Positions 8,652 through 19,474 of a stretch of 64,000 nt of DNA are shown here, one piece after another. Position numbers and translations under genes: made by a program. Position 1 is the first letter of the stretch, and each line of letters begins with the position of its first letter. The notes below the pieces were generated by a model. That model saw only the letters and a list, made by a program, of their open reading frames with translations. It searched no databases and had not been told where the DNA came from. The stretch lies in assembly GCA_028284585.1 (NCBI GenBank), contig JANQRK010000105.1, positions 1 through 64,000 of the forward strand, written 5' to 3'. Source of the DNA: Chromatiales bacterium (GTDB lineage: Bacteria > Pseudomonadota > Gammaproteobacteria > Chromatiales > Chromatiaceae).

Positions 8652-9770
8652 TCACCGCGCATAGCCGCTGAGCTCCAGGTAGCCAACCCCATTGTGGCTG
8701 CCGGAAACGCCGACCGCCCCCTCCCAGTAGCGCACCGAGTGGTGCATCTCTTGGTCATCGAATGCGGTCTCGACATGCAGGTCCAGTCCCGCATCGGGCA
8801 CCGCCAGCCGCCAGGCGACCGGGTAGCGGATGCCGTCATCGGTCTGCCAATGACGTGTTGCCTCCAGTCTGACATCGGCCGCTTGCAGCTTGCGGTGTGC
8901 GCCGTCGGCAGAGACCAGCACGCCGCTGCTAAATGCTTGGGTGCGGCCGTCCTGGTCGCGCAATCGGTAGAACATCAGCTCGCGGCCGTCGGTCAGTTGC
9001 AGCGCGAACCAGTCCCAGCCGACTTGGCTTGCGGGCATCGCCGAGCTCGCCCACTCTCGATCCCACCAGGAGCTACCAGACACAGCGAAGCGACGTTCGC
9101 CGATAAGGATCTCGCCGTGGGTCGGCAGGCGCGTGAACGAGTAGTAGTACGAGGCCTTGCCCGGTGTCGCGCCCTTGCGCGCCAGTCCCTGTTCACCTTG
9201 ATCGATGCGCGGTTTCGCTCCTCGTTCGAGTCGTAAATCGATGGCGAATCCTTCACCCTGCGCGCTCAGGTGCAGCGGGAAGGTTGCCACCGGATCACCG
9301 CGGATCGACCAGGGCCCCAACCAGACATGCAGTGGACCGAGCTCGGCGCCGGCCAGGCCGGCGGCGGCGCGCGCGAAGCGCTCGGCGCTGTGGTGCCTAC
9401 CGCTCCCGATATCACTGACGGCCAAATGTCCCATGTAGATTTGGTGCGTGCGCCAGGCCGAGTCCGTCACAGGCATACCCGGCTCCAGACCGATGCGAAA
9501 CAACGTCAATTGATAGCCGAAGCGATGTCCGGTGCTGGTGTGCAGGTTGCCGGTAAAGTACCACCACTCGGTCGCGTACTCCGGATGCGGACCATGGTCG
9601 CGCGGGAAGGTGAATTCCGGCACTGTGATGGCGCGCGCAAACCCCGGGTCTGCGGTCCCGCCCATGCGTTGGTCGACCCGAACCGTTCCGACAGGTCCGG
9701 GGTCCGGCGGTGCCGTCGCTTCGCAGGCGATCAACACGAGCACCGACACTAGGGTGAGCATCAGTCGCAT
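8652..9770 (-). CDS. AttH/CrtC-like lipocalin-fold lipoprotein
   Basis: A 372-residue exported lipoprotein. The signal peptide LMLTLVSVLVLIAC has a lipobox ending at Cys16. The mature part begins with FTFPRDHGPHPEYATEWWYF, the hallmark of AttH and carotenoid 1,2-hydratase (CrtC) proteins, and contains SGSSWWDREW, another family signature. The start is ATG 9770, two bases after the permease stop; the upstream in-frame extension is the permease gene itself. It completes an ATPase-permease-AttH operon like attEFGH. In that system the lipoprotein is proposed to act with the exporter; the substrate is unknown. A carotenoid hydratase role is less likely, given the lipoprotein signal and partner genes. 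Confidence 0.8.
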   Translation of the reverse strand: MRLMLTLVSVLVLIACEATAPPDPGPVGTVRVDQRMGGTADPGFARAITVPEFTFPRDHGPHPEYATEWWYFTGNLHTSTGHRFGYQLTLFRIGLEPGMPVTDSAWRTHQIYMGHLAVSDIGSGRHHSAERFARAAAGLAGAELGPLHVWLGPWSIRGDPVATFPLHLSAQGEGFAIDLRLERGAKPRIDQGEQGLARKGATPGKASYYYSFTRLPTHGEILIGERRFAVSGSSWWDREWASSAMPASQVGWDWFALQLTDGRELMFYRLRDQDGRTQAFSSGVLVSADGAHRKLQAADVRLEATRHWQTDDGIRYPVAWRLAVPDAGLDLHVETAFDDQEMHHSVRYWEGAVGVSGSHNGVGYLELSGYAR

Positions 9771-9772
9771 CG

Positions 9773-12286
9773 TCAATCCTCGCGCAACATCGGTGCCGGG
9801 TCGCGCCAGGCCGAACGCCATGCTGGATAGATGCCGGCCAATAGCGCGGCCAGCACGCCGAGCACGCTGGTCAGCCATAATGGACCGGGCGAGACCACGA
9901 ACGGCATGCTCCAACCGAAAGCACGCAACTGAATCGCGTCGGTCAGGATCCAGGCCATCGCGATCCCGAGCGGTATCGCGAGCAGGCCGGCGAGTAGGCC
10001 GAGTGCGCCGGATTCGAGCAGGATCAGCGTGCTGACTTGCTGGCGAGTCAGACCTAGTGCGCGCAGCACGGCGTATTCTTTGCGCCGCTCGAGCTGCACC
10101 GCCATCAGCGCGCTCAGCACACCGATGAAGGCCACCAGCAAAGACAGCCAGCGCAACACCTCGGTGATGCGAAAGGTCCGGTCGAACACCTGCATCGACT
10201 CTTGATAGATACCGTCTGCTTCGGTGACTTGCAATGTCGGGTTGTCGCGCAAGACCGGGTCGAGCGCTCGTTGCAGGCCCTGCCCGCCTTGGTCGGAGAA
10301 CAAGGCCAGTGAGTCGACCCGATCGTCCGACCAGATACCTTGGTACTTGCTGCGCTCTAGGAAGGCCCGGCCGTGTTCGCTGGCGAAGTCGCGGAAAACG
10401 CCGGCGATCGCGAAGTCGATTGGGCCGGTCGGCGTCGGTAGGGATAAGCGGTCGCCCGTACTCAGCCCCAGGCGATAGGCCAAGGGTTCGGATACCAATA
10501 ACTCGCCACGATCAAAGCCGGACCAAGCCCTGTTCTGTGCGCCCGAGGTAAAGTCGAACCCGGTGCGCGTTGGCGGCGCCAAGTCGGCGGCGATCAGTGT
10601 CATGCGTCGGCCGGCGACTTGCAGGCTGCGGTCACGGTAGCGACTGATTGCGCTGACCTGCGGCCAGCGTGCCGCCTGGGCTGCGACTGTCGCTGGCAGT
10701 GAAGCACCATCCTGGAAGCCCTCTGCCGCGACATAGAGGTCGGCGCTCAACGCGTCTTGCAGCCAGTCGCTGACCGCCAGGCGCATGCTCTCGACCATGA
10801 CCGCGACCCCGACGCTGGCGGCTAGCGCCACCATTAACGCGGCCGCGGCCGTGCCCAGGCGCGACAGGTGGCGGTCGAGGTCACGCACCGCCATGCGCCA
10901 GATGCCGCTGCCGGGCAGCCGGTCGAGCAGCCGATGGGCGAGGCGCAGACCACTCGGTGTGACCAAGGCGGCGCCGAGGATCAATAGGAACAAGCCAACG
11001 AAGCCGCTCACTACGCCGCCCGGTACCCGAAAGGCAATGATCAGCCCGAGCAGGATCAGTAGTCCGCCGCTGAGTGCCAGCCGTGGCAGGCGCGCTTGCA
11101 CACGCTGTTCCAGCTTGGCCCGCGACAGGGTCGTTAGCGGCGGAGTGGCTGCAGCCTCGCGCGCAGGCAACCAGGCGGCGAGCAGGGTGCCGCCGAGGCC
11201 GAGTGCGACCGCCTTAAACAGTGACAGTGCATCCAGCTGTAGCGCATCGGCAGCGGCCTGGTAATAGAGCTGGCTGACGGTCGCCGCGACGATCCTGGTC
11301 AGGCCCTGACCGAGCCACACCCCGAGCACAATCCCCAGCAGGGTACCTATGCAGCCGAGCACGAACGCCTCGGCGAGGACCAGGCGCAGCACCTCGTCAC
11401 CGCGCACACCAAGTGCGCGCAATCGGCCGAGCAGGTTGCGTCTTTGTACAACGGAAAAGCTGATCGCGTTGAAGATCAGAAACAAGCCGACCAGCAGTGC
11501 CAGCAGGCCCATCGCGGTCAGGTTGAGCTCGAACGATGCCGACAATCCCAAGGTGCTGCGGGTCTGCTGCGCGATGTCGACGATCTCGAGTCCCGGCGGC
11601 AGGCGCTCCTTGAGCCAGGCTAGGGCCGCGTCGTCGGTGAGTTTGAGATCGATGTGGCTGATAAATCCTGGGCTCCCGCGTACCGCCTGCGCAGTCGCGA
11701 TATCGGTCAGGATCAGGTCGCGGCTAGCAACCGAGGTGGTTTCGATGATCGCGAATACCGCGAGCTCATAAGGGCTGCCCTCGAAGCGCACCTGGATGCG
11801 GTCGCCCAGGCCGACGCCGAGCGTATCCGCCGCCGAGCGACTGAGCGCCGCCGCATTTGGTTGCGCCAGCCAGTCGCCGAGCGCGACCTCGCCGTTGATA
11901 GCACCCGGCAGTTCGTCACGAAACGGGCCTTCAGCAAACAGATCCAAGCCGACCAGTCGATAGCGGCCGGTTTGCCCGTCTATCCGGAGTTGCCCGGTGA
12001 CCACCGGGGCCATAGGCGGGTGGCCAGGGTCCACCGCCCACCGCGTGTAAACGATCTCCGGGACCTGGTCGTCGGCACTGGTCGCTCGGTGGGTCGCGGC
12101 ACCGCGCAGCTGCTCGGCGGACAGCGCAAACGAGGCCTTGGCCGCCTCGTTGGCCAGGTAGACAGCCAATACCACGGCAACGCCCATGACGATGCCGATC
12201 AGGGCCAGTGCCGCCTGCCAGGGATGTCGGCGCTGGTAGCGCAACCCGGCGCGCAGCAGCAAGGGCGGTAGGCTATGAGGCTTCAC
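9773..12286 (-). CDS. FtsX-type ABC transporter permease (AttF/AttG-like)
   Basis: An 837-residue permease built as two FtsX/MacB-type halves. A first helix near 25-45 ([20 protein letters not shown]) is followed by a periplasmic MacB-core-like domain (about 50-250), three helices at about 255-375, a linker, a second periplasmic domain (about 500-700) and a terminal block of three helices ending before [12 protein letters not shown]. It has the size of the YbbP/COG3127 group. It overlaps the ATPase stop by 4 bp (12283-12286), showing coupled translation. FtsX-type permeases usually do mechanotransmission or lipoprotein/peptide extrusion rather than classical import. Confidence 0.85.
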   Translation of the reverse strand: MKPHSLPPLLLRAGLRYQRRHPWQAALALIGIVMGVAVVLAVYLANEAAKASFALSAEQLRGAATHRATSADDQVPEIVYTRWAVDPGHPPMAPVVTGQLRIDGQTGRYRLVGLDLFAEGPFRDELPGAINGEVALGDWLAQPNAAALSRSAADTLGVGLGDRIQVRFEGSPYELAVFAIIETTSVASRDLILTDIATAQAVRGSPGFISHIDLKLTDDAALAWLKERLPPGLEIVDIAQQTRSTLGLSASFELNLTAMGLLALLVGLFLIFNAISFSVVQRRNLLGRLRALGVRGDEVLRLVLAEAFVLGCIGTLLGIVLGVWLGQGLTRIVAATVSQLYYQAAADALQLDALSLFKAVALGLGGTLLAAWLPAREAAATPPLTTLSRAKLEQRVQARLPRLALSGGLLILLGLIIAFRVPGGVVSGFVGLFLLILGAALVTPSGLRLAHRLLDRLPGSGIWRMAVRDLDRHLSRLGTAAAALMVALAASVGVAVMVESMRLAVSDWLQDALSADLYVAAEGFQDGASLPATVAAQAARWPQVSAISRYRDRSLQVAGRRMTLIAADLAPPTRTGFDFTSGAQNRAWSGFDRGELLVSEPLAYRLGLSTGDRLSLPTPTGPIDFAIAGVFRDFASEHGRAFLERSKYQGIWSDDRVDSLALFSDQGGQGLQRALDPVLRDNPTLQVTEADGIYQESMQVFDRTFRITEVLRWLSLLVAFIGVLSALMAVQLERRKEYAVLRALGLTRQQVSTLILLESGALGLLAGLLAIPLGIAMAWILTDAIQLRAFGWSMPFVVSPGPLWLTSVLGVLAALLAGIYPAWRSAWRDPAPMLRED

Positions 12287-12951
12287 TGCTCGCTCAGGCG
12301 CCCGCGATGTAGCACGAGGATGCGGTCGGCCGCCGCGGCGACCGTGCGGCTATGGGTCACGATGACCATGGTCGTCCCTTGTTCGCGTGCCAGGCCCGTC
12401 AACAGCGCGATGAGCTTGTCGCCGGTCGCCTCGTCCAGGTTGCCGGTCGGCTCATCCGCCAAAAGCAGCTTCGGGCGGTGTGCCAGGGCCCGGGCCACTG
12501 CGGTGCGCTGTTGTTCGCCGCCGGACAGGGTCTCGGGATAGCGTGCCGCCATGCCGGACAGGCCGACTTGGTCGAGCAGTTCGGCGGCACGCTCCTGAGC
12601 TTCGTCGGCGCTGTGGCCGCACAGCTCCAGCGGCAGGGCGAGGTTCTCGCCCACTGTCAGGGTGGGGATCAGGTTGAAGAACTGGAACACGAAACCGATC
12701 TCGACGCGGCGCAGCAGGGTGCGCGCGGGCTCGCCGAGGGCGTGGATTGCACGGCCGTCGAGCCGGACCCCGCCGGCATCTGGTGTATCGATGCCGCTCA
12801 GTAGATTGAGCAAGGTGGTCTTGCCGCTGCCGCTGGCGCCGAGTAGGGCGACGATCTCGGCGCGCTCGGCCGCGAAGCTCAGTTGGTCGAATACCTGATG
12901 CTGGCGTGCGCCGGATTGGTAATGCTTGCTGAGTCGGTCTACCTCGAGCAC
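12283..12951 (-). CDS. ABC transporter ATP-binding protein (LolD/AttE-like)
   Basis: A 222-residue nucleotide-binding subunit. Visible are Walker [10 protein letters not shown] (38-46), a Q-loop at VFQFFNL, the ABC signature LSGGEQQR, Walker [13 protein letters not shown] and the switch His in IVTHS. These place it with MacB/LolD-type ATPases that pair with FtsX permeases. The start GTG 12951 is chosen because CAGGAG lies about ten bases upstream and the alignment begins there; the frame is open to 13116 but the extra part is not conserved. It is first in the three-gene operon and divergent from sufB. Confidence 0.85.
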   Translation of the reverse strand: MLEVDRLSKHYQSGARQHQVFDQLSFAAERAEIVALLGASGSGKTTLLNLLSGIDTPDAGGVRLDGRAIHALGEPARTLLRRVEIGFVFQFFNLIPTLTVGENLALPLELCGHSADEAQERAAELLDQVGLSGMAARYPETLSGGEQQRTAVARALAHRPKLLLADEPTGNLDEATGDKLIALLTGLAREQGTTMVIVTHSRTVAAAADRILVLHRGRLSEQ

Positions 12952-13120
12952 GGCTCGGTGGTCTCCTGCTAGGGCGTCCTGAAGCGGAACAGCGGCCCGT
13001 TGCCGAAGCTTACTCCCGACGCGGCCCATTTCACCGCGCCGAATGTGCGGCAGTGGGCGCCGCACGGGATTCAACCCTACGTTTGACCTATTTAAATCGG
13101 GCCACCAAACCGCCAAACTA

Positions 13121-13146
13121 AAAACCGAGCAAATTACTTGGGATTT
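13121..13146 (+). promoter_or_regulatory. candidate IscR type-2-like site before sufB
   Basis: AAAACC is followed after exactly 13 bases by GGGATTT. The CC-N13-GG spacing is that of IscR type-2 operators (WWWWCC-N13-GGWWWW), and IscR regulates suf genes in enterobacteria. The interior YA/TR bases do not match and no iscR is in the window, so this is weak. It lies 10-35 bases before the sufB ATG. Confidence 0.25.
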
Positions 13147-13155
13147 GAGCTAGCC

Positions 13156-14601
13156 ATGGGTTCGACAGCGACTGAGATGGACGAGCTCGTAGCGCGCGGC
13201 TACGAGCACGGTTTTGTCACCGATATCGAGACCGATGTTATACCTCCCGGCCTGAACGAGGATGTGATCCGGCTGATCTCGCAGCGCAAGGGCGAGCCCG
13301 AATGGATACTCGAATCGCGCCTAAAGGCCTATCAGCACTGGCTGACCATGACGCCGCCGGACTGGTCTTCGGTACGCCATCCGCCGATCGACTTTCAATC
13401 GATCTCTTATTTCGCCGCCCCGAAGAAAAAGCCAGAGCTGCAAAGCCTGGACGAAGTCGACCCGGAGTTGCTGGCGACCTACGAGAAGCTGGGTATCCCG
13501 ATCGAGGAACAGAAGGCGCTGGCCGGGGTCGCGGTCGATGCCGTGTTCGATAGTGTCTCGGTGGCGACCACCTTTCGCAAGACCTTGGCCGACGCCGGTG
13601 TGATCTTTTGCTCGATCTCCGAGGCATTGCAGGAGCACCCGGACTTGGTCCGCGAGAACCTGGGGTCCGTGGTGCCGCATACCGACAATTATTTCGCCGC
13701 GCTGAACGCGGCGGTGTTCACCGACGGGACCTTCGTCTATGTGCCCAAGGGTGTGCGCTGTCCCATGGAGCTGTCGACCTATTTCCGCATCAATGCGCAA
13801 AACACCGGGCAATTCGAGCGTACCCTGATCGTCGCCGAAGAGGGTAGCTATGTCAGCTATTTGGAGGGTTGCACGGCGCCGCAGCGCGATGAGAATCAGC
13901 TGCATGCGGCAGTCGTCGAGCTGGTTGCCCATACGGATGCTCAGATCAAGTACTCGACGGTGCAGAACTGGTACCCGGGCGACGCCGAGGGCAAGGGTGG
14001 AATCTACAACTTTGTGACCAAGCGCGGCGACTGCCGTGGCGATCGCTCCAAGATCTCTTGGACCCAAGTCGAGACCGGTTCGGCGATCACTTGGAAATAC
14101 CCGAGCTGTATTTTGCGTGGCAACGATTCCATCGGTGAGTTCTATTCGGTCGCCGTGACCAAGGGAATGCAGCAGGCCGATACCGGCACCAAAATGATCC
14201 ACATCGGGCGCAATACGCGCAGCACCATCGTGTCCAAGGGCATCTCGGCCGGCAAGGGTCAGCAGGCGTATCGTGGATTGGTGCGGATGACCCAGCGGGC
14301 CGAGGATGCGCGCAACCATACTCAGTGTGACTCTCTGCTGATCGGCGATCGCTGTGGAGCACATACCTTTCCGTATATCGAAGTGAAGAACCCCAGCGCC
14401 AAGGTCGAGCACGAGGCCACGACCTCGAAGATCGGCGAGGACCAGCTGTTTTATTGCCGTAGCCGTGGTCTGTCCGAGGAGGACGCGGTCTCGATGGTCG
14501 TTAACGGTTTCTGCAAAGAGGTATTCAAAGAGCTGCCGATGGAGTTCGCGGTCGAGGCACAAAAACTACTGGCGATCAGCCTTGAAGGCGCGGTCGGATA
14601 A
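13156..14601 (+). CDS. sufB: Fe-S cluster assembly scaffold SufB
   Basis: SufB forms the SufBC2D scaffold on which Fe-S clusters are built in the cytosol. The 481-residue product has the normal length. Features include [39 protein letters not shown] and the C-terminal beta-helix block ending [20 protein letters not shown], with the Cys of that strand at the expected site. ATG 13156 is preferred over an in-frame TTG at 13138 because it begins the family N-terminus; the ribosome site is weak for both. It is the first gene of sufBCD-sufT-iscA-sufE. Confidence 0.95.
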   Translation: MGSTATEMDELVARGYEHGFVTDIETDVIPPGLNEDVIRLISQRKGEPEWILESRLKAYQHWLTMTPPDWSSVRHPPIDFQSISYFAAPKKKPELQSLDEVDPELLATYEKLGIPIEEQKALAGVAVDAVFDSVSVATTFRKTLADAGVIFCSISEALQEHPDLVRENLGSVVPHTDNYFAALNAAVFTDGTFVYVPKGVRCPMELSTYFRINAQNTGQFERTLIVAEEGSYVSYLEGCTAPQRDENQLHAAVVELVAHTDAQIKYSTVQNWYPGDAEGKGGIYNFVTKRGDCRGDRSKISWTQVETGSAITWKYPSCILRGNDSIGEFYSVAVTKGMQQADTGTKMIHIGRNTRSTIVSKGISAGKGQQAYRGLVRMTQRAEDARNHTQCDSLLIGDRCGAHTFPYIEVKNPSAKVEHEATTSKIGEDQLFYCRSRGLSEEDAVSMVVNGFCKEVFKELPMEFAVEAQKLLAISLEGAVG

Positions 14602-14618
14602 CCGAGGAGTTAGACAAG

Positions 14619-15370
<752 letters not shown>

Positions 15371-15374
<4 letters not shown>

Positions 15375-16705
15375 CGACCGGCGAGCAACGTGCGACCGAC
15401 TTAGAGAAGGTCTTGCGTCGTGGGCAACAGCAGCTGGCGGCTGGTTCGGCGGCCGACAATTGGCTGAGTGCGGTACGCGAGCGCGGTGCCTCGGATGTGA
15501 TGACGATGGCGCGGCCGGACCGCAAGCAGGAGGCCTGGCGGTATACGCCGACCAGTTTCCTCGACAAGGCCGAGTACGCGCCCGTCGTGGAAGGGCCATT
15601 CGGGGCGATCCAGCCAGCCGATGTCGAGGAACTGATGCTCGGCGATCAGCAGGGCACCTGCCTGGTGTTCGTCAACGGCTACTATGCGCCGGCGCTTTCG
15701 CGCTTGGCGCCTGGCCAGCACATGCCGCAGGTCGCGGTGTTATCGGGCCAGCTCGGCGATGTGCCGGCACAGCTCAAGGCACACCTCGATGGCATCGCCG
15801 AACATCACCATGTGTTCGCGGCACTGAACAGCGCGCTGATGTCGGATGGGGCCTTACTGTATGTGCCGCGGTCGGCCAGCGTGCAGGCGCCGATCGAGAT
15901 CCTGCATGTGTCGGTAGGGCTGGACGAGCCCGGCATTTGTCATCCGCGCCATCTGATCGTGCTGGAAGAAGGTGCCCAGGCACAGGTTATCGAGCGCTAT
16001 TGCGCCCTTGGTGAAGCGGTGTACTTCACCAATGCCCTGGTCGAAATCATTCTCCGTCCTGGCAGCAGGTTGTCCCATGAGCGGCTGCAGGAAGAGAGTG
16101 CGTTGGCGCAGCACCTGAGCGATCTACATGTGCGCTTGGACGAGGGCAGCCGTTACAAGCACGTGAGCGCGACCCTGGGCGGTGCTTGGTCACGTACCGA
16201 TCTGCGGCTCAATTTTGCTGGCGAGGGCGCACAGGCCGATCTCGATGGCTTGATGCTGGCCCGCGACAAGCAACTGAACGATGTGCATCTCGACATCCAA
16301 CATACCGCTCCGGGATGTATCAGCCGCGAGTCCTTCAAGGGCATCTTGGATGGCCGTGGCAAGGTGGTATTCGACGGGCGGATCCTGGTCGCGCAAGACG
16401 CGCAACAGACCGATGCCAGTCTGTCCAACCATAATTTGATGCTTTCACGCTCGGCCGAGGTCGATACCAAACCGCAGTTGGAGATCTATGCCGACGATGT
16501 GAAGTGCAGTCATGGCACCACGGTCGGTGAGTTGGATCACAACATGCTGTTCTATCTGCGCTCGCGTGGTATCCCAAGCGCACGGGCGCGCCAGATGCTC
16601 TGCCAGGGCTTCGCCGAGGAGATCCTCGACCGGATCGAGAATCCCGCGTTGCACGGCAGGGCCACGCGGCTGCTCACCGAGCGGCTGATGACCTACTCCG
16701 AGTAA
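15371..16705 (+). CDS. sufD: Fe-S cluster assembly protein SufD
   Basis: SufD pairs with SufB in the scaffold complex. The 444-residue protein has an N-terminal helical part with RKQEAWRYTP and a beta-helix core running through LYVPRSASVQAPIEILH, VVFDGRILVAQDAQQTDA and the conserved C-terminal KCSHGTTVGELD, whose His is the SufD residue implicated at the SufB-SufD interface. The helical tail ends at YSE. It is the third gene of the operon, overlapping sufC by 4 bp. Confidence 0.95.
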
Positions 16706-16717
16706 GCGAGCAAGAAC

Positions 16718-17080
16718 ATGAATGTAGCGGTACCCGAGCTACCCCGAAGCGAGCCATCGGTTGATGAAGCAAACGACGGAGACCTGCTGGAGCGGATCAT
16801 TGCTGCGCTGCGAACCGTGTACGACCCCGAGATCCCGACCAACATCTATGACCTCGGCCTGATCTATGCCATTGATGCGGTGGGCGACCACGAGATCGCG
16901 GTTCGCATGACCCTAACCGCGCCCGGATGCCCAGTGGCTGGGGCTATGCCCGGTATGGTGGAGCGGGCTGTGGAAACGGTGGAGGGCATCGACCGTTGCC
17001 GGGCCGAACTGGTTTGGGATCCACCCTGGACCAAGGATAGAATGACTGAAGAGGCGCGGTTGCAGCTCGACCTGCTGTGA
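16718..17080 (+). CDS. sufT: SufT/MIP18-like Fe-S maturation factor (DUF59)
   Basis: A 120-residue DUF59 protein. The family core is clear: TVYDPEIPTNIYDLGLIYAI (the DPE motif), RMTLTAPGCPVAGAMPG with the conserved Cys, and VWDPPWTKDRMTEEARLQL at the end. SufT-type proteins assist Fe-S maturation or transfer under high demand. It follows sufD by 12 bp, inside the suf operon, which supports that role. There is no fused DUF59-Mrp ATPase domain, so it is the stand-alone SufT form. Confidence 0.85.
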   Translation: MNVAVPELPRSEPSVDEANDGDLLERIIAALRTVYDPEIPTNIYDLGLIYAIDAVGDHEIAVRMTLTAPGCPVAGAMPGMVERAVETVEGIDRCRAELVWDPPWTKDRMTEEARLQLDLL

Positions 17081-17116
17081 CTGCCTGACTGATTGCGGTA
17101 GAGGGGAAGTGCACCC

Positions 17117-17443
17117 ATGAGTGTCCAATTGACCGAGACGGCGGCTCGCCATGTCGCCACCGAAATCGCCAAGCGCGGTAGTGGCGAGGGCCTGCGGGTC
17201 AGCACCAAGAAGAGTGGCTGCACCGGTTTTGCCTATGTCGTCGACTATGCCGATCATGTGGATGCCGATGATCATGTATTCGAGAGCCATGGCGTGAAGG
17301 TCGTTGTCGATCCAGTGACCCTGCCGCAGCTTGACGGCATGGTGATTGATTTCGTCAGGACCAATCTGCTCAACGAAGGTTTCGAATTCCGCAACCCGAA
17401 CGTTAAGGAGATGTGCGGTTGCGGCGAATCCTTCAGCGTCTGA
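17117..17443 (+). CDS. A-type Fe-S carrier protein (IscA/SufA/ErpA family)
   Basis: A 108-residue HesB/IscA-like carrier that receives clusters from the scaffold and passes them to apoproteins. The three cluster-ligand cysteines are present: Cys35 in KSGCTGFAY, and Cys100 and Cys102 in CGCGESFSV at the C-terminus. AGAGGGGAAG precedes the ATG. By position after sufBCD-sufT it acts as SufA. Sequence alone does not separate SufA, IscA and ErpA, so no symbol is assigned. Confidence 0.9.
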   Translation: MSVQLTETAARHVATEIAKRGSGEGLRVSTKKSGCTGFAYVVDYADHVDADDHVFESHGVKVVVDPVTLPQLDGMVIDFVRTNLLNEGFEFRNPNVKEMCGCGESFSV

Positions 17444-17450
17444 GTCTGCC

Positions 17451-17888
17451 GTGCTGACACCGCAGGAAGTTATTGAGAACTTCGAGTTCCTTGACGACTG
17501 GGAGGCGCGCTATAGCTACCTGGTCGAACTGGGCGAGGCCTTGCCAGCGCTCGACGATGCCTATCGCACCGAGGCCAATCGCGTGCAGGGCTGCATGAGC
17601 AAGGTCTGGATTTGCCCAATACCTAACCCGGACGATCCTGCGCGCCTCGACTACGTCGGCGACTGTGACACCGCCACGATTAAGGGTGTCCTCGCCTTGC
17701 TGATCGGTTTGATGTCGGACCGTACCCCAGACGAGATCGCGGCACTGGATCTCGACGATCTGTTCGACCAACTGAAGCTGGCCGAGCATCTGAGTCCTAA
17801 CCGCCACTTTGGTATCTACGCGATCGTCGAGATGATGAAGGCCCAGGCGGCGGACTCGGCCACCGCCGCGCGCAGCGCCGCTTCCTGA
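17451..17888 (+). CDS. sufE: cysteine desulfuration protein SufE
   Basis: SufE takes persulfide sulfur from a cysteine desulfurase and delivers it to SufB. The 145-residue product shows DWEARYSYLVELGEALPAL and the active loop NRVQGCMSKVW with acceptor Cys48. The GTG start at 17451 lies eight bases after the IscA-family stop codon and begins the family N-terminus LTPQEVIENFEFL; in-frame ATGs upstream lie inside the preceding gene. It is the last gene of the suf operon. Its usual partner SufS is not encoded in this window. Confidence 0.9.
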   Translation: MLTPQEVIENFEFLDDWEARYSYLVELGEALPALDDAYRTEANRVQGCMSKVWICPIPNPDDPARLDYVGDCDTATIKGVLALLIGLMSDRTPDEIAALDLDDLFDQLKLAEHLSPNRHFGIYAIVEMMKAQAADSATAARSAAS

Positions 17889-17910
17889 CGCCTGCCAATC
17901 CACTATCATT

Positions 17911-17942
17911 ACCGACCGGCCAATCCTCAATGGGTGGTCGGT
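17911..17942 (+). terminator. hairpin at end of suf operon
   Basis: accgacc (17911-17917) pairs with ggtcggt (17936-17942) across an 18-base loop, 20 bases after the sufE stop. There is no clear T-run, so termination strength is uncertain. Confidence 0.35.
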
Positions 17943-18023
17943 TGCACTGTGCGCCCGATGTCACCGGCGTCGTGAAGACCGCCGCCTGCTGCTGCCTCGA
18001 ATGCCAATCAAAAGAGAACCCGC

Positions 18024-19385
18024 ATGAAACGATTCAGCGCCTCGGTGAACCCCGAAGGCAGCCTCGAGGTCCTGTCCCAACTCGAGGTCAAGACCCTGCT
18101 CGACACCAGTGCGCGGGGGGTATATCGCGTATTCCGTAGCTGCGCCTTGGCGGTACTGAATACGGGAAGCACGACCGACGACGCGCGCGAGATCTTCGAG
18201 ACTTACCGGGATTTCGGCGTAAACCTGCAGCAACACAACAAGGGCGTCCATCTGCGCCTGGAGAACGCCCCGGCCGATGCTTTTGTCGACGGCAAGATGA
18301 TCCAGGGAATCCGCGAGCACTTGTTCGCGGTGCTGCGCGACATCGTTTACACCCACAACGAGATTCACGGCAACGCGGCGCTCGATCTGGAGCGTAGCGA
18401 TCACATTACCTCGGCGGTGTTTCACATCTTGCGTAACGCGCGGGTCCTGAAATCCGGGGAAGAGCCCAATTTGGTGGTCTGCTGGGGTGGTCATTCGATC
18501 AGTCGTGAGGAATACGATTATTCCAAGGAGGTGGGCTACCAGTTGGGCTTGCGCGGGCTCGATGTTTGTACCGGCTGTGGCGCCGGAGCGATGAAAGGGC
18601 CGATGAAGGGGGCGACCATCGGGCATGCCAAACAGCGCATCACCAGTGGTCGCTATGTCGGCCTGACCGAACCGGGAATTATCGCCTCGGAGGCGCCGAA
18701 CCCCATTGTCAACGAGCTGGTGATCTTGCCGGATATCGAAAAGCGTCTGGAGGCCTTCGTCCGAATCGGGCATGGCGTGGTGATCTTTCCAGGCGGCGTG
18801 GGCACCACAGAAGAGCTGTTGTATTTGCTTGGCATTTTGCTGCATACGGACAACGCAGATCATCCCTTCCCGCTGATCCTGACCGGGCCTGCCGCCAGTG
18901 CCGGCTATTTCGAGGCCTTCGATCGCTATGTCCAAAGTACCCTGGGCGAGGCTGCACAGCGCCTCTACGAGATTGTGATCGATGACCCGGGGGAGGTCGC
19001 TCGCCATATGCGTGAGGCAATGGAAACAGTGCGTGCCTTCCGCTGCGACGGCAAGGATGCCTTTTATTTCAATTGGCAGTTGCGTATCGACGAGGCCTTC
19101 CAGCGGCCGTTCATCCCGACCCATGATGCGATGGCTGCGCTGTCGCTGACGCGCGATCAGCCGGTGCATCGGCTGGCGGCCGACCTGCGGCGTGCGTTCT
19201 CCGGCATCGTCGCCGGCAATGTGAAGGAGGATGGTCTGCGGGCGGTCGAGGAGAAAGGGCCGTTCCAGATCCACGCCGAGCCCGACTTGGTAGCGGCGAC
19301 CGATGATCTGTTACAAGGCTTCGTTGCCCAACGTCGAATGAAACTCAAAGGGGAGTACACCCCCTGCTATCGGCTCGTTAGCTAG
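18024..19385 (+). CDS. ppnN: nucleotide 5'-monophosphate nucleosidase PpnN (LOG family)
   Basis: PpnN cleaves purine and pyrimidine nucleotides to base and ribose 5-phosphate and is a (p)ppGpp target in E. coli. The 453-residue protein has the long YgdH architecture: an N-terminal domain (1-140), a Rossmann-like LOG domain with GGHSISREEYDYSKEVGY and GCGAGAMKGPMKGA, the family signature PGGVGTTEE near residue 255, and a C-terminal extension. It is much larger than plant-cytokinin LOG enzymes, supporting PpnN rather than LonelyGuy. It stands alone between sufE and a palindromic element. AAAGAGA precedes the ATG. Confidence 0.9.
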   Translation: MKRFSASVNPEGSLEVLSQLEVKTLLDTSARGVYRVFRSCALAVLNTGSTTDDAREIFETYRDFGVNLQQHNKGVHLRLENAPADAFVDGKMIQGIREHLFAVLRDIVYTHNEIHGNAALDLERSDHITSAVFHILRNARVLKSGEEPNLVVCWGGHSISREEYDYSKEVGYQLGLRGLDVCTGCGAGAMKGPMKGATIGHAKQRITSGRYVGLTEPGIIASEAPNPIVNELVILPDIEKRLEAFVRIGHGVVIFPGGVGTTEELLYLLGILLHTDNADHPFPLILTGPAASAGYFEAFDRYVQSTLGEAAQRLYEIVIDDPGEVARHMREAMETVRAFRCDGKDAFYFNWQLRIDEAFQRPFIPTHDAMAALSLTRDQPVHRLAADLRRAFSGIVAGNVKEDGLRAVEEKGPFQIHAEPDLVAATDDLLQGFVAQRRMKLKGEYTPCYRLVS

Positions 19386-19474
19386 CGCGTGTAGAGCGAT
19401 CTGCTTGTTTGACCTGCGGCAAATCCAGCCCCTTGAAAGGCGCTGTTGCAGACCTATCTATGTGTCAGGCGGGG

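Noticed and set aside
13066-13080. tRNA T-arm-like GGGATTCAACCCTAC upstream of sufB
   Set aside because: No acceptor, D or anticodon arm can be built around it, so it is not a tRNA.
13321-14562. 413-codon open frame antisense to sufB
   Set aside because: It is the complement of a strongly conserved gene, has no recognisable domain or ribosome site, and arises from high-GC codon bias.
17961-19274. 437-codon open frame antisense to ppnN
   Set aside because: The sense strand encodes an intact PpnN; the antisense product has no family features and lacks a ribosome site.
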